64,000 bases of DNA from Phyto melanocephala. Lineage: Eukaryota; Arthropoda; Insecta; Diptera; Rhinophoridae. The notes under the pieces were generated by a model. It worked only from the letters and a program-made list of their open reading frames with translations. It was not told where the DNA came from and searched no databases. Both the position numbers and the translations under genes were made by a program. The DNA lies in assembly GCA_941918925.1 (NCBI GenBank), contig OW799234.1, forward strand, positions 126,875,395 to 126,939,394, given 5' to 3'. Below are positions 10,449 to 22,200 of the stretch, piece after piece. Each line of letters opens with the position of its first letter. Within the stretch, counting starts at the first letter, position 1.

Positions 10449-10966
10449 AGCGGAATTCACTCTTGGTAGCATTTTTGCAATTAGTGCAAATATGCACTAA
10501 TTTTTTGCTACCAAGCGTGAGTACATTTTTCATGTGTGTTGCAAACTTATGGCAACGAGCTGATTTTTTAATTATTTAAGAAACAACAAATCTTTTTTTA
10601 AATTAATAAGTAAGATTCTGTGTTTTAATATTTTCCGAAAAGAAAATTAATTAATTTTAAATAAATTACAATGCCTAAATCAACGGAAAAATATAATATC
10701 AGAATTTTTTTCGTAAAAAATGCCATGTGTGAAATTGAATTTGTGGAGATTTTAAATCTTGAGAGTAAAAGAATTGTGTATCTATTGTGCAAATTTGTGT
10801 GACATTACTTTGCACTGATTTTTAGTTGTTCATGTTTGCTCAAGTGATGCAAATTGCAATTTAATAGAATTTGTTTTTGTAGTCGTGTACAAGTTAAATT
10901 GTTTGCTAGACTTGCACGGTCTGCACGACTTGCAAGGGTAGTTTGCATTAATGAGTGAGTTCCGCT
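10449..10966. mobile_element. MITE with AGCGGAAYTCACTC inverted ends
   Basis: Left end AGCGGAATTCACTC and right end, reverse-complemented, AGCGGAACTCACTC match at 13 of 14 bases. The element is flanked by a direct AATAAT at 10443-10448 and 10967-10972, a plausible 6-bp target-site duplication, although AT-rich. Just inside the left end is a palindrome with arms TTGGTAGCA...ATTAGTGCA (about 10467-10516). No coding capacity. Superfamily not assigned. Confidence 0.7.
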
Positions 10967-10972
10967 AATAAT

Positions 10973-12535
10973 TTTATATTTATAGATTTATAAGTTATTT
11001 CTAACTAAACAAGGAAGCGTTTTGTTATTTGCTGGATGACATTAAAGATCGCCTAATAATACCTGTTCGCGTGGTGGCTATTTCTCTTATATTAAAGTTA
11101 TGTGCTGCTCTTAGATTCTTTGCTGACGAGAGCTATCAAAACTGCATTGAAATTAAAAAGTTATTATAAAAATGTACATATACTTACGATCTCTCCCCAT
11201 TTTGTTTTCCATTTTTACCGCTTTAAAAAAATTAACCTTAACCGCCAATAACCCAACTACTCTTAAGCAGTTGTGTGTATTCAACGTTTTTGCCGACCAA
11301 ATTTTTACAGAGTTGAAAACGGCAATACCACGAAAAACTAGATACACAACTAAACAGTCAACTGTCAGTTAATTTGAGAATGGCAATGCCAATTTGCCAA
11401 AGACAACCAAACTGTTACAAAAGTGGAGAACCGCATTAGGGTCATATGTTTATTAACAGTTTCGCTAAGTTAAAAATGAACATAATTACTGTCCAGAATG
11501 TCCCATAATTAAAAATAGCTTAACTATAAGGAGTGTTATTTTATGTTATTGGTTTTCTTTTGTAATTTGCACGAAAATAGTTGTTATCTCACGACTGTTT
11601 AAACTGCAATTTTGTAATAAAAAATTCGTCATGCTCGATTAAGTTTAATCATTAAAACTTACAATATTTTTAAACAAATCTAAATATTCTAATTTAGCGT
11701 TGTTTTTGTTTTTTTTTTCGTTACAGGTGGGTTTTTTATAATTGAAATACTTTAAATTGGTAACTGGGTAAGTTAGACAAAGTGAGAAGAAGGGAAAAAA
11801 AATTAAATTCCTTATTTCTAATATAAACATATTCTTGTACATATTAAATGTTTGCTTTAAACTTTCCATTCTTCTTTAAAGAATTCCACTTAAATAATAT
11901 TCCTACATTGTACGTACAGTACTTTTTCATTGAAATATTTCTGACACTTATTTTATTTCTTATTTCTTTCTGCAGCTGCAAATACATTACAGTCAGTACA
12001 TTCTTTAGATCGTTCAACACAAAAAAAACTGTTTAAACTACACACTAAACTTTTAACTCCACTATGAAACAACTGCTTCAAGAAGTTTTTTTTACATTTA
12101 TTTACATGGATATAAAAAAACGCATTGTACTCACGTTTTATGGCCAAGGAAACAATATTTTGTAAGAAAATCCTGAGGATAAAGTAGTTTTTATATCTAG
12201 TAGTTGGTTTAAAAGAAAAGATATTAAAACGGGAATATAGAAAAGTTTGCAGACGAAAGAAGAAGCTTAATATTTATACAATATGAAAAAAGTTCCTTAA
12301 GGGCTTTAAGTTTTGAAAAAGAAAAATAATATTTAATGTGAAATATTATGGAAATAGTGAAACATATTTTTATAAAGTTCAAATGAAAAAAATGAAAAAA
12401 TAATTACAAAGATTTCGGTAAAAATATACACTTTTCTTAGAGACGTGAGAATTGTCCCTGTAAGTCGAGTAGATGTCGCTGTATTTTTTTTTAATCTAAT
12501 ACCCCCTACAGACAAATGATTTACATACCATAGTA
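10973..12535. other. AT-rich stretch without recognised gene
   Basis: Short open frames at 11153-11372 and 11645-12147 overlap each other on both strands and have no recognisable homology; I treat them as chance. Confidence 0.5.
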
Positions 12536-13474
12536 CAGGGTGTCCGGCGGGAAGGTATACTAGTCGCTAAAATTCCATTGTAATCCGGGCTGTATGCGAT
12601 GTGGCAGCGTCTTGTTGAAACCACTTGTTAGTCAAGCCCAAAGCACGCAGTTGTGGCGTTAAAAAGTTTTCAATCATATCACGATATCGCTCCCCATTGA
12701 CAGTTACCGTTACGCTGTTTTTAGTATCAAAGAAGTAAGGTTCAATGATTCCTCCTGATCAAATTGCACACCAGGCTGTCACTTTTAATGGATGCAAAGG
12801 TGAATGATGAATAATTTGAGGGCTTTTCATTGCCCAGAACCGACTGGTTTGCTTATTCACATATTTATTTAAATGAAAATGTGCCTCGTCACTTATTATG
12901 ATTTTTTCATGAAAATCGGGGTTGTCATAGGCGAGCTGTAACATCCTATTGGCATATAGATGGCGGCATAAATGATCCTCTGGAAGAAGCTCTTGTGTCA
13001 ACTGAATCTTGAATGGAAACAAATGGAAATCTTTGTGGAAAATTGTGGCCAAAGTTGTTTTTTGAATACCAAGCTCCTGAGCACGGCGTCGAATTAAGGT
13101 TAATGCATTATTTTGAACACTTCCTTGAACAGCAGTAATGTTTTCAGTCGATCTTGCAGTACGTTGTAGTCCATACCTAAGCCTATCAGCTACAGTCCCT
13201 CTTTTTCGAAATTATTCACTGCACGACAAATAGTGCGTCTTGTTGGCATAATGTTTCTCCCAAAAATTTCACGTAACTTTCTCATCGTCTCAGTAATCGA
13301 TGATTGATTTTGATAAAATGTATTAAAAATCAAAACACGTTGGTTTACCGAATATTTTTCCATAATAAATTTGGCACGTCTCTACTTCACGACTGCCAAA
13401 TATAAACTATCAAGACAAATGTTTATCAAAAAGGCGGCAAAACCAAATAGTATACCTTCCCGGCGAACACCCGG
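12536..13474 (-). mobile_element. Tc1/mariner element with CAGGGTGTCC inverted ends
   Basis: The left end (CAGGGTGTCCGGCGGGAAGG) and the right end reverse-complemented (CCGGGTGTTCGCCGGGAAGG) continue together through TATACT, an inverted repeat of about 26 bp. A TA stands on each side (12534-12535, 13475-13476), the mariner target duplication. The minus strand codes for a decayed transposase: the longest intact piece (12759-13052) includes the first catalytic Asp in ISDEAHFHLNKYVNKQTSRF and LKVTAWCAI. N-terminal HTH-region frames follow to the right (for example RTARSTENITAVQ-like text near 13130). At 939 bp with frameshifts it is dead, but its ends are well kept. Confidence 0.85.
12759..13052 (-). 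pseudogene. Mariner transposase, partial
   Basis: A 97-residue open piece of the DDE transposase of the surrounding element. It starts in the linker (IQLTQELLPEDHLCRHLYAN), contains the first catalytic Asp within SDEAHF, the family motif YVNKQ, and ends at VTAWCAI just before the glycine-rich strand. The second and third acidic residues lie in other frames or are lost. It resembles the 8742 and 54174 families in motif order but differs in sequence and in terminal repeats. Confidence 0.8.
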
Positions 13475-14223
13475 TATAAATAATGATATAGATATTTTTT
13501 TTATAATATTTGGACGATATTAATTATGGGGGGTGGGGGGTGGGGGGTGGTTGTTGTTTTCTAATATCCATGATAAAAAGTTACGAATATTTCAATATCA
13601 AATATGATGCTGATGAAATAAAACAAAATTTATTTTAAGGTTGACTTATGATCTCTGATGTCACTTCACAACTAACTTATGGAGCCTTAATAATAACTAT
13701 CATAAGCGAATACTTAGGCATTCGAAATAATTTACAAAGAGTTAAAAATTTAGAAACAAAAGATATAAATTATGATTGTAATAAATCAACCACCAAAGAC
13801 ATGTCTTCCAGTACAGTTAAGGCAATAATATTAAGTGCAGTAATGTAAAATAAGGTTTGTTCCATATCTAAACAGTGCATACTATAAATGAACCATCAAA
13901 AATTATAAAAAAGTTTAAAAAAAATATTCTTAAACATAAAACTGAACACATCGAGCCCTAACCGCAAAAATAACGTAACTTACATACTTTTTGAAATCGA
14001 CTGACTTTTTGATGTAGAATTGTTCCTCGACACGTCGTCTGTTTAAATGTTGTAGCAAAAATAATATTTAATTGCAGAAATTCAAGCCATTTATTTTAAC
14101 GAAACGATACATACCTTTTTGTGTGACCACAAAAATAACGTTGCTAACATTAAAAATATAAGCGAGTCACCAAGAATAAGCGAAATAAACAAACAAATTA
14201 ATTATAAAGAGTAAACAGATATA
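13475..14223. other. Stretch without recognised gene, contains a G-rich tract
   Basis: The open frame 13648-13848 (66 aa) has no recognisable homology. The G-tract is described separately. Confidence 0.45.
13527..13549 (+). repeat. G-quadruplex-forming tract
   Basis: Three runs of six G separated by single T, followed by GG. It is conspicuous in a window of high AT content. Three G6 runs with one-base loops are enough to supply four G-tracts if one run is split, so intramolecular quadruplex formation is plausible. Confidence 0.7.
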
Positions 14224-14333
14224 AAGGGTCCGCCAAATAACTTTTTTTTTTTAAATGCTATAAAAAAGTGTAGCTTTGGCTGTGTGGCACGTAGCGCCAT
14301 CCTGTTGAAACCAAATGTTGCCAATATACTTTG
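14224..14333 (-). mobile_element. Left-end fragment of the GGGTCCGCC mariner family
   Basis: About 110 bp closely matching 8742-8850, including the same internal deletion junction (CTATAAAAAAGTGTAGCTTT..CTGTGTGGC). It stops abruptly in the transposase region at AAATGTTGCCAATATACTTTG. The right part of the element is missing. Confidence 0.8.
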
Positions 14334-16068
14334 ATCTATAGACTAAACTGTGAATAACTTTTTACTCACAATTGTGCAGCTCACATTCCCTATACCTTCC
14401 GTTATTTGCTTTCGCTGGCATATACGCTCACGTGAATATTATGAAAAACTAAACGCAAGATTAAAAATGCTATTGGTCGCGAGATACACATGAAAAAAAA
14501 ATCAAATAAAGCAAATGGCTTCTATTTTTTTTATTATCAAAACTTATCTATATTTTCTGTACAAACTTGCTGTCAATAACAAGCTTTTTCAATTGTTTTT
14601 CATAATTTTCCAATTATTTTTTAGTTGAATAATTTAGGAAAATTAACTTTAGCCAGCATAAATGCTTTACAATGAATTAAAAAAAGTTGAAATAAATAAT
14701 AATTTATAGTAACAACAAACACACATCTTACAGTGTTTTTGACATACAGGAATTTATTGTTCGGTGTGTATCGGCTTGATGCTTTCAATACTGCCAGCCA
14801 TAGAATGGATTATAGAAAGCATAGGAAAAATGTATTAAGAATATGAGAAAATATTGCCATGAAGAAAATGTCATTTGATATTAATGAAAAATTTTCATTT
14901 AAATTGTAATATAAATAGTAGTCTTAAATATAATATAAGTATAGCGATAGGGTGATAGTGATTAAATTGTAGTAGCTAGTTTCCAAGGCAGATTCATAGG
15001 GTATATGCATTGCAAGAACGAGCACAAAAATAAAAAAATAATAATAATGTATTATATTTTGCTCTTTCTACAACTTGTGACTAAAACTAAAGAAGTTACT
15101 TCAAAACAGAAAACATAAATTAAAATAAAAAAAACGATTAACCTAAATGAGCGACCCAGTTCATGAACTGAAATAACCGGTCACAAAAATGATCTATTTG
15201 ACATAAATCTAATTTGCGCTACCAAACGTTGTCCAATTGGGATATCGTTTGCCTACAATGAAATATTTTAAATTATTTAATAGACTTCACAATAGCTTAG
15301 CTTGCTTAAGAAAAAATTTACGTTTACGAAACAAGGTACAAAAAGTAATGTACTTATCAAAGAGCTAAACAAGCATATTAAAAATGGCTTACAGGCAATC
15401 CCATTATATGTATTTGAAATAATGAATGTATATTACTTTCTTATTATAAAATATATAGTTTAAAAAATTATCGTTTTGCTGTACGATAGAAATATTAAAA
15501 AATAATAGGACAAACGTTGTAATAAAATAAAGCTAAAACAGAACAAAGATAAATTGAAAAATTTATACTGAAATAGAACATTTAAAACATGTTTGAATGT
15601 TTTGATACTAGACCTAGACCAAAGAAACAAGCTCGCAAGGGGACTTAAACTTTAAATTTTCTTTAATGAAATGACTTCACATGTACTGAAAAAGTCACTT
15701 ATAAGGAAGTGTTTTCTCTTTTAACTACCCTTAATAAATTTATTTAGTCAAACTGCTGCCTAATATTTTTTACGTGTTTTGCTTTTGCTACAATAGAAGA
15801 CATGGTTTTATTTTTTGGTTTGCTGCTTCATTATTTCATTGGGTCTTTTTCGTTTAGATATTCTACTTTGTTTAAAAACACAAACAGTAACAAATTTGTA
15901 AAGAGAAACTTTTTGAGTAATGATTAATTTATTTCAATGAAAATAAAATGGAGCAAATAACTTTTAGAACATTTTGTGCAGGTCTTTGGTATTTATTTGC
16001 GACAAAACACTTTGTAGCTCCAGGTTATTTTAATCACATTTCATACAATTGATAACAAATATCTTTTT
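14334..16068. other. AT-rich stretch without recognised gene
   Basis: No supported gene, RNA or element seen. Confidence 0.5.
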
Positions 16069-16706
16069 TATACCCTTTACACAAAAGTGAAAAAGTGTAA
16101 TATATAGGCTTGTCATTCCGTGTGAAATTTCTACAATTTTCATTTCCGATATATAAATATATATTTTCTGAAAGCTTATGAATAGGGGAGTCGATTAAGC
16201 TCTGTCAGTCTGTCCGTCTGTCCGTGTGTATGTTGAAATCAACTTTTTGAAGCCCCCCCCGACATCGTCTGGACCCGCGTGAGATTAAAATATCCAAAAT
16301 ATTCGGGAGCGGAACGATATTGAAAATCAGAAAAATCGGTGCATAAACAACTGAGATATGAGGAAAAAACCACGACCACTCCGTTTTTTCCGCAACCAAT
16401 ATCCAACAAATACATACACATATACAAACGTGGTTTACTGGTCAGAGTGAACGTGGCATCTAATTCCAGCTGAGCCAAAAATTTTTTTCTTTCTTTTATT
16501 TTATTTTTTTTATCTTTTTTTTATTTTTTATTTTTTATATTTTTATAATTTTTTTTATTTTTTTTTTAGTTGTTTATTTATTTTTTTTTTGTATGAACGT
16601 ATATTATATGAGATTAATGGTGATACAAACAATTGTTATTGCATGACTACACGTTGTGAAGGGTATATAAAATTCGACACGGCCGACTATTGCACTCTTA
16701 CTTGTT
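16069..16706 (-). mobile_element. DINE-1/INE-1-like element (Helitron-related)
   Basis: It begins TATACCCTTTACAC and ends with an inverted hairpin region, ACACGGCCGACTATTGCACT, then CTTACTTGTT. Between lie conserved blocks: TTGTCATTCCGTGTGAAATTT, CTACAATTTTCATTTCCGA, GTCGATTAAGCTCTGTCAG, a (TCCGTCTG)n run, then CGTGGTTT near 16380 and a T-rich tract. This order matches the DINE-1/INE-1 family of Drosophila and other flies. The T-rich tract is bounded by a tRNA-like fragment at about 16432-16477. It carries no gene; the antisense open frames at 16205-16478 are read-through. Confidence 0.75.
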
Positions 16707-17607
16707 ATTTATTATCTTATTTATTATTATCTTGTTATTATCACTAATTTGCTGGGTTGTAAAACTTTGTTTCATTTAAACAAAATCCTTTTAAAGTTCG
16801 CACTATTCTCTTTATTTGCACTCTTAATTTAGAATATGTATGTATGTACGTGTACAAATTTTCTACGTGTTGGTAAAAATATTTTTAAAACGCTAAAAAT
16901 ATTACACATTATACGACTGTGCTTTTATGTTTTTATATGTTCATATTCATAAGCATGCTTGTTTTTCAAGCAAGTAAAAAGTTTTTATATATTTTTAATA
17001 TTTTTTATCATAAAATTGATGATGCTGTTTGTTTGTTCATTCTTTTTTCTAACTCTTTAATAAAGTTCGTCATATATGCACATGTAGGGAATACGCAATG
17101 GAAGGCCAACATGATTTATTCATTTAAATCCCTTAGGGCTAAATTTGTAACTTGAAACAGTATTTATAAACAATAAATTCACTGATCAAAAAGAAGAAAA
17201 ACGTAATACATTTTTAAATTTGTTCTTGCGTTTTTCCTAAAGTTATAAAATTGTAAAGACGCAATTGTTTGTTATTGAGGTATATGATTGATTATGATAC
17301 TGGCTTCTTTCGTTTTTCAGAAATGTTCTTTTCAGGTAATAAATATTGAACCCAGTTAAATGTTGATACTAAGTTAAAAGCCATCAAAATGAGTATACTG
17401 TAAAACAATAATTTGAAAATGTGTTTAAATTATTTACTGCCGTATTCATTAAAAATATTTTAGGTTTTTCAAAGGCAGTCAAGTTGTACCGAAATTTGTC
17501 ACCTTCAATAAACTTAAAATATTTTTTATGAATACGGTAGTTAATGTATATTTTTAATAATGTTGACGTTGTGATACTTAGAGAATAAATAACATTATTT
17601 TACCTTT
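16707..17607. other. AT-rich stretch without recognised gene
   Basis: No supported coding region. The short frame 16919-17155 is Phe/Ile-rich and has no homology that I recognise. Confidence 0.5.
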
Positions 17608-17639
17608 ACCTACCTTCAGTTATTCAGCACTCTAAAGTT

Positions 17640-18470
17640 TTGATGTATGCCGATGATGTCAAAATTTTTCGTTCTTTAAATAATCCCGAAGATCAACTTT
17701 TCCTTCAATCAGATATTGTCAAATTGGTAAATTGGTGTGAAATCAACTTAATGGAGCTGAATATAAAAAAATGTAAGCATATGTCCTTTTTCAGAATTAA
17801 GAAATTGGATTTATTTTATTGCATAAATGAGTGTAAACTTGATAAAGTTCTGAATTTTCTTGATCTTGGTATTTTGCTTGATCACCAATTAAATTTTCGT
17901 GACCATATTTCTTTAATTGTTAACAAAGCAAATGGTGTACTTGGATTTATGAAGAGGTGGTGCAAGGAATTTCTAGATCCTTATATTACGAAACAATTAT
18001 ATTCATCGTTAGTTCGACCTATTCTTGAATATGGATCGATTATTTGGGATCCTTGCTATAATATTCATATTGATAGTATCGAGTCTGTACAAAAGAAGTT
18101 TTTAATATTTTGTCTTCGTGGCCTTGGATGGAATTCGTTTTTACTACCTTCATACGAAAGCAGACTCTGTCTTATAAAATTACCAACTTTAAAAAGTCGT
18201 CGTTCAATGCTGAGTTTTTCTTTTGTGCTGGGCCTAATTCAAGGCGATATCGACTCAGAATTCCTGCTAAGTAAAATATCTTTTAATGTTCCAACCAGAC
18301 CAACTCGAAATTTCCGTTTTATTAACTTAAAATACTATAGAACCAACTATGCTAATAATGATCCTCTTCGTCGTATATGTGAAAACTTTAATAATTATTA
18401 TCACCTTATTGGCCTCAATGAAAGTAAAGAAATTGTTAAAAGAACTATCATTTTATATTTAAATCGTTGA
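17640..18470 (+). pseudogene. Reverse transcriptase C-terminal part of a non-LTR retrotransposon
   Basis: A 276-residue open frame with no internal stop. Residues 3-6 are YADD, the catalytic palm motif of non-LTR reverse transcriptases. The LNIKKCKHMSF segment follows (motif D region), then HISLIVNKANGVLGFMKRWC, YSSLVRPILEYGSIIWDP and IESVQKKFLIFCLRGLGW, which are the thumb and C-terminal segments typical of jockey-type proteins. The endonuclease, the fingers and most of the palm are absent, and there is no RNase H. The frame remains open through the end of the ORF, so insertion is not very old. The start codon is arbitrary since the true ORF began upstream. Confidence 0.88.
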
Positions 18471-18568
18471 ATTATTATAGAATATTATTTTATATATAAC
18501 CTTAATTTTGTTTTGTTATTTTACATACTTTAGTCTGTAAGGATTATTATCTATAGACAATAAATTCA

Positions 18569-18569
18569 A

Positions 18570-18600
<31 letters not shown>
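18569..18600 (+). repeat. AAAT simple-repeat 3' tail
   Basis: Eight units of AAAT closing the non-LTR element. Such tails replace poly(A) in several fly retrotransposon clades. Confidence 0.85.
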
Positions 18601-18911
18601 GCATTTTAATTTAGAAACAATCATAAAATGTTATCTGCAATAATAATATGGTGGTGCAGTAATAATTTGTATCAACAAATAGGAAATCTTTTATGGTATA
18701 CTTTCAGCATTATTTGTAATCAAGTTATTATTTCATAGATTTTAATATTAATCACACATTAGAATATTTTTGATTATGATGATTTTTTTTATGATTATGG
18801 AAGATAATATTTGGCTTATGGGAGATCATCGTTTAATGTTGATTTTAATGCAATTGGTAATGTGGAATTTGCAATCAGAATTGTATTGCATTTGATTTCT
18901 TAATTTGTTTT

Positions 18912-19195
18912 TGTTGGTGAACTGACGTAGCTGGCCCGGATGCCAACTATTCCTAACGTTTGCCTGGAGATTACTCCACCAGACCCGAAATAATTACACG
19001 TACCACAATTATTTGCTTATTAATATTTGTATTTATTTATAAATAATGAGAGCGGACTGTATTTGTTTATGTGAGACACTTGTTGACAACTAAAACTTGT
19101 GTGTGTAGAGAAATGTATGTGAAGTAAAGTTACATGAGTGATTTAGTTAGGTTGTATTTAAGGGAAGTTTGATACAAGGGAATGGTTCCTCAACA
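18912..19195 (-). repeat. 3' LTR of the BEL/Pao element
   Basis: 284 bp starting TGTTGGTGAACTGACG and ending GGTTCCTCAACA on the plus strand, so it has TG...CA ends. On the element's strand it contains ATAAATAAATAC, a plausible polyadenylation context. Confidence 0.95.
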
Positions 19196-19212
19196 TCCCG
19201 GCCGGCCCTGAA
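19196..19212 (-). promoter_or_regulatory. Polypurine-tract-like region next to 3' LTR
   Basis: On the element's strand CAGGGCCGGCCGGGA abuts the LTR. GC-rich purine-biased tracts in this position prime plus-strand DNA synthesis in BEL/Pao elements. It is not a pure purine run, so the call rests mainly on position. Confidence 0.55.
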
Positions 19213-19220
19213 ATAATGTT

Positions 19221-22200
19221 TCAGCATATTGGTAGTTTCACAATTTTAACTATTGGTCTGGTCATCATGCCGTGTGAGGTTCGTAGTAGTACAGCTCTTA
19301 CCAATCCGTCGCTACCAGGAAAAGTTTCAGTAACACGCGCGCTAATCCACGTTGCGGGAGGAGAGTTGTCCTCTTTTACCAGCACGATATCGCCGATTGT
19401 GATGTTCGGATTAGGGTTTTGCCATTTGGGACGTTGTTGTAGAGACGTTAAGTATTCTTTACGCCACCTACGCCAGAATCCCTGATACATGCATTGTATG
19501 TGCTGCCAGTAATCAAGTCTGTTGATTTTTACCTCTGAAAGATTACCTTCAGGTACCATTGTAGTTGGTCTACCAATTAAGAAATGAGATGGCGAGAGGT
19601 AGCCAATGTCCGTGTCGGGAGCAGACCCTAGTGGTCTAGAATTGATGACTGCTTCTATCTGCGTAAGAAGTGTATGCATTTGTTCAAACGTTAGTATAGT
19701 CGAACCAATAACGCGTCGTAAATGGAGCTTTACAGAGCGTACACCTGACTCCCAGATGCCACCCCAGTGTGGCGAGTATGGAGGGATGAAATTCCATTTA
19801 ATATCCTCTTTGGCTAAGGCTGCAGTGATTGTGTTGTTGTGATCCTCAGATTGTAGTTGTTGATACATATCGTTCAGTTTGCGTTTGGCGCCGACGAAGT
19901 TCTTACCATTGTCACTGTATATCGATGAACATTTACCACGACGTGCCATAAATCGACGTAGAGCGGCCAAAAAGCATTCCGTACTTAAATCCGTTGCCAA
20001 TTCCAGATGAATTGCAGAAGTCACCATACATACGAATAGGCATATATAGCCTTTTGATGTTTGCCTAATGCGACCTCGATGAATTTTAAGAGTGAAAGGA
20101 CCCGCATAGTCGCAACCAGTGTTTTCAAATGGGAACGCCTGTCGTACCCGTACCTTTGGAAGATCAGCCATCCGCTGTTGTGTAACGTGTTGAGCTTGTC
20201 GAAAGCATTTCAAGCAGTTGTGAGTAAGTTTACGTATTAAATTTCTGGCTCCAATAACCCAATAACGTTGACGTACAATTACAAAGAGCGCAGATATACC
20301 AGGATGTAGATTTTTTACGTGTTCCTCGTGCAAAATAAGACTAGTTATTTTATGGTGCTTTGGTAAAACTATCGGATGTTGAACATTCGTTGAAAGCTCC
20401 GAGTTAGAGATGCGTCCACCGACCCTTATAAGTCCATTGTCGTCGATAAATGGTGATAGTTGACTTAGTCCAGAATCACGACATATATCCTTTTTGCCGG
20501 TGAAGAAACATTCTTGTGCCATCTTGAGAATAATAATTTTGCCTTCTTGAATTTCCTTATAAGTTAGTTTTTGAGCAGGAATTTTGATTCCGTGTACATA
20601 CAGGTTGATGAAACGTTTTACGTAGCCAGCTATACGTATAAGTTTGTACCAATGAGAGACGTTCGCAAGAGCAGATTCCATAGCATGAATATTACGACCA
20701 TCAGGTCTTGACGTTGTTGTAAGATATGAAACCTTTTCCGCATTAGTCTTTACTTCAGCTTTTACGTTAATATTATCAAACGAAGGTTGTATATTTCCAA
20801 ATGAATTAAATTCTTGTTGAATTTTCAAAAAAGATGGACCCGACCACCAAAGATCAAGCTCGAGCAGTTGGTCAGCCATTATACCTCGAGATGCACAGTC
20901 CGCAGGATTCTGCTTGCCACTCACATGTCTCCATACATTGCGTGGCAGAGTTTCTAAAATTTCGGACGTGCGGTTTCCTACAAACGTTTTTAGTTTGGTT
21001 GGTTGCATAGACAGCCATGATAAAACCACTGTAGAATCACACCATGCGTAGATTTCAATTTGTTGATGAGGAAGTGACGATATAATTGACTTCATTAAAC
21101 GTGCGAGAAGCAGAGCTCCGCATAATTCCAATCTAGGTAAAGAAATTTGTTTCAGCGGTGCTACGCGAGTCTTCGATGCCACTAAGTTGACACAAAAATA
21201 TCCATTTTCATCCTTAAATCTACAATAAATGACCGCAGAATATGCCTTAGTAGAGGCATCACTAAAACCGTGAAGTTGAATGTTTGATTCAGCATTCGGT
21301 ACATATCGAGGTAACCTTAACTTAGACAGATTCTGTAAATCGTCCCTGTAGCTAAGCCACTGTTTTGCTAAGCTACCCGGCAGTGGTTCGTCCCATTGTA
21401 GATTAAGTAACCACAATTGTTGAAAAAGTATCTTAAATTTTATTACGACAGGAGAAACCAAACCAAGAGGGTCGAAGATTCGTGAAACGTCCGATATAAC
21501 CTTTCGTTTTGACGCATTTGTAGCGTCACCCAAGTTGACTCTATATTGTATGCAATCCTCGTATGCGTTCCAATAAATGCCTAGAACCTTTGCTGCATTA
21601 TCCACATTTCTTTTCAAAAAGTCATGTTCTTCATCCTTAGATGGGGCTATGTCTGCACAATTCGACATCCATTTACTTAACTCGAGTCCGGCTTGTGAAA
21701 GTAGATCAATGAGTTCCGCTTGCCTTAACATAAGTTCTTGAGCCGAGGAGGCCCCCGTTAGAACATCGTCAACGTAGAAATCTTCAAGTAGAATCTTTGA
21801 CGCCTTAGGATGAGACTCCTTGTAGTCCCTTGCTAACTGTTCCAACACCCTTACAGACAAATATGGTGCGGACGCTGTTCCGTATGTGACGGTACATAAT
21901 TGAAAATGTTTCAGAACGTCGGTTGGATTTTCTCTCCAGAGAATTCGCTGAAAATCCCGATGATCTTCCGAAACCCAAATTTGGCGAAACATTTTGATGA
22001 TATCTGCCGAAAAGACAACCTTATGCAAACGAAAACGAAAACATACCGCAAATAAATTACGTTGAATTGATGGGCCAACTTGTAGCTTGTCATTTAGTGA
22101 GACATTATCTGCATCCTGAAATGAGCCATCAAACACTACCCGTAATTTAGTACCGACAACCGGATGATGTGGTAAATAAAATAAACGTCCCTTGTTGACA

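Larger units (their letters stand above)
17608..18600 (+). mobile_element. 5'-truncated non-LTR retrotransposon (Jockey/CR1-like RT)
   Basis: The element keeps only the last part of the reverse transcriptase ORF, a 3' UTR of about 100 bp and a tail of AAAT repeats. Recognisable coding sequence begins about ten codons before the first Met (LPSVIQHSKVLMYADD), so truncation is close to 17608. 5' truncation and a simple-repeat tail are typical of target-primed reverse transcription. No target duplication could be fixed. Confidence 0.85.

Noticed and set aside
16205..16478. Conserved small protein recurring at 16239, 32366 and 44804
   Set aside because: The similar translations (MAQLxxDATFTLTS...) come from the same DINE-like repeat and include the tRNA-like piece; not a gene.
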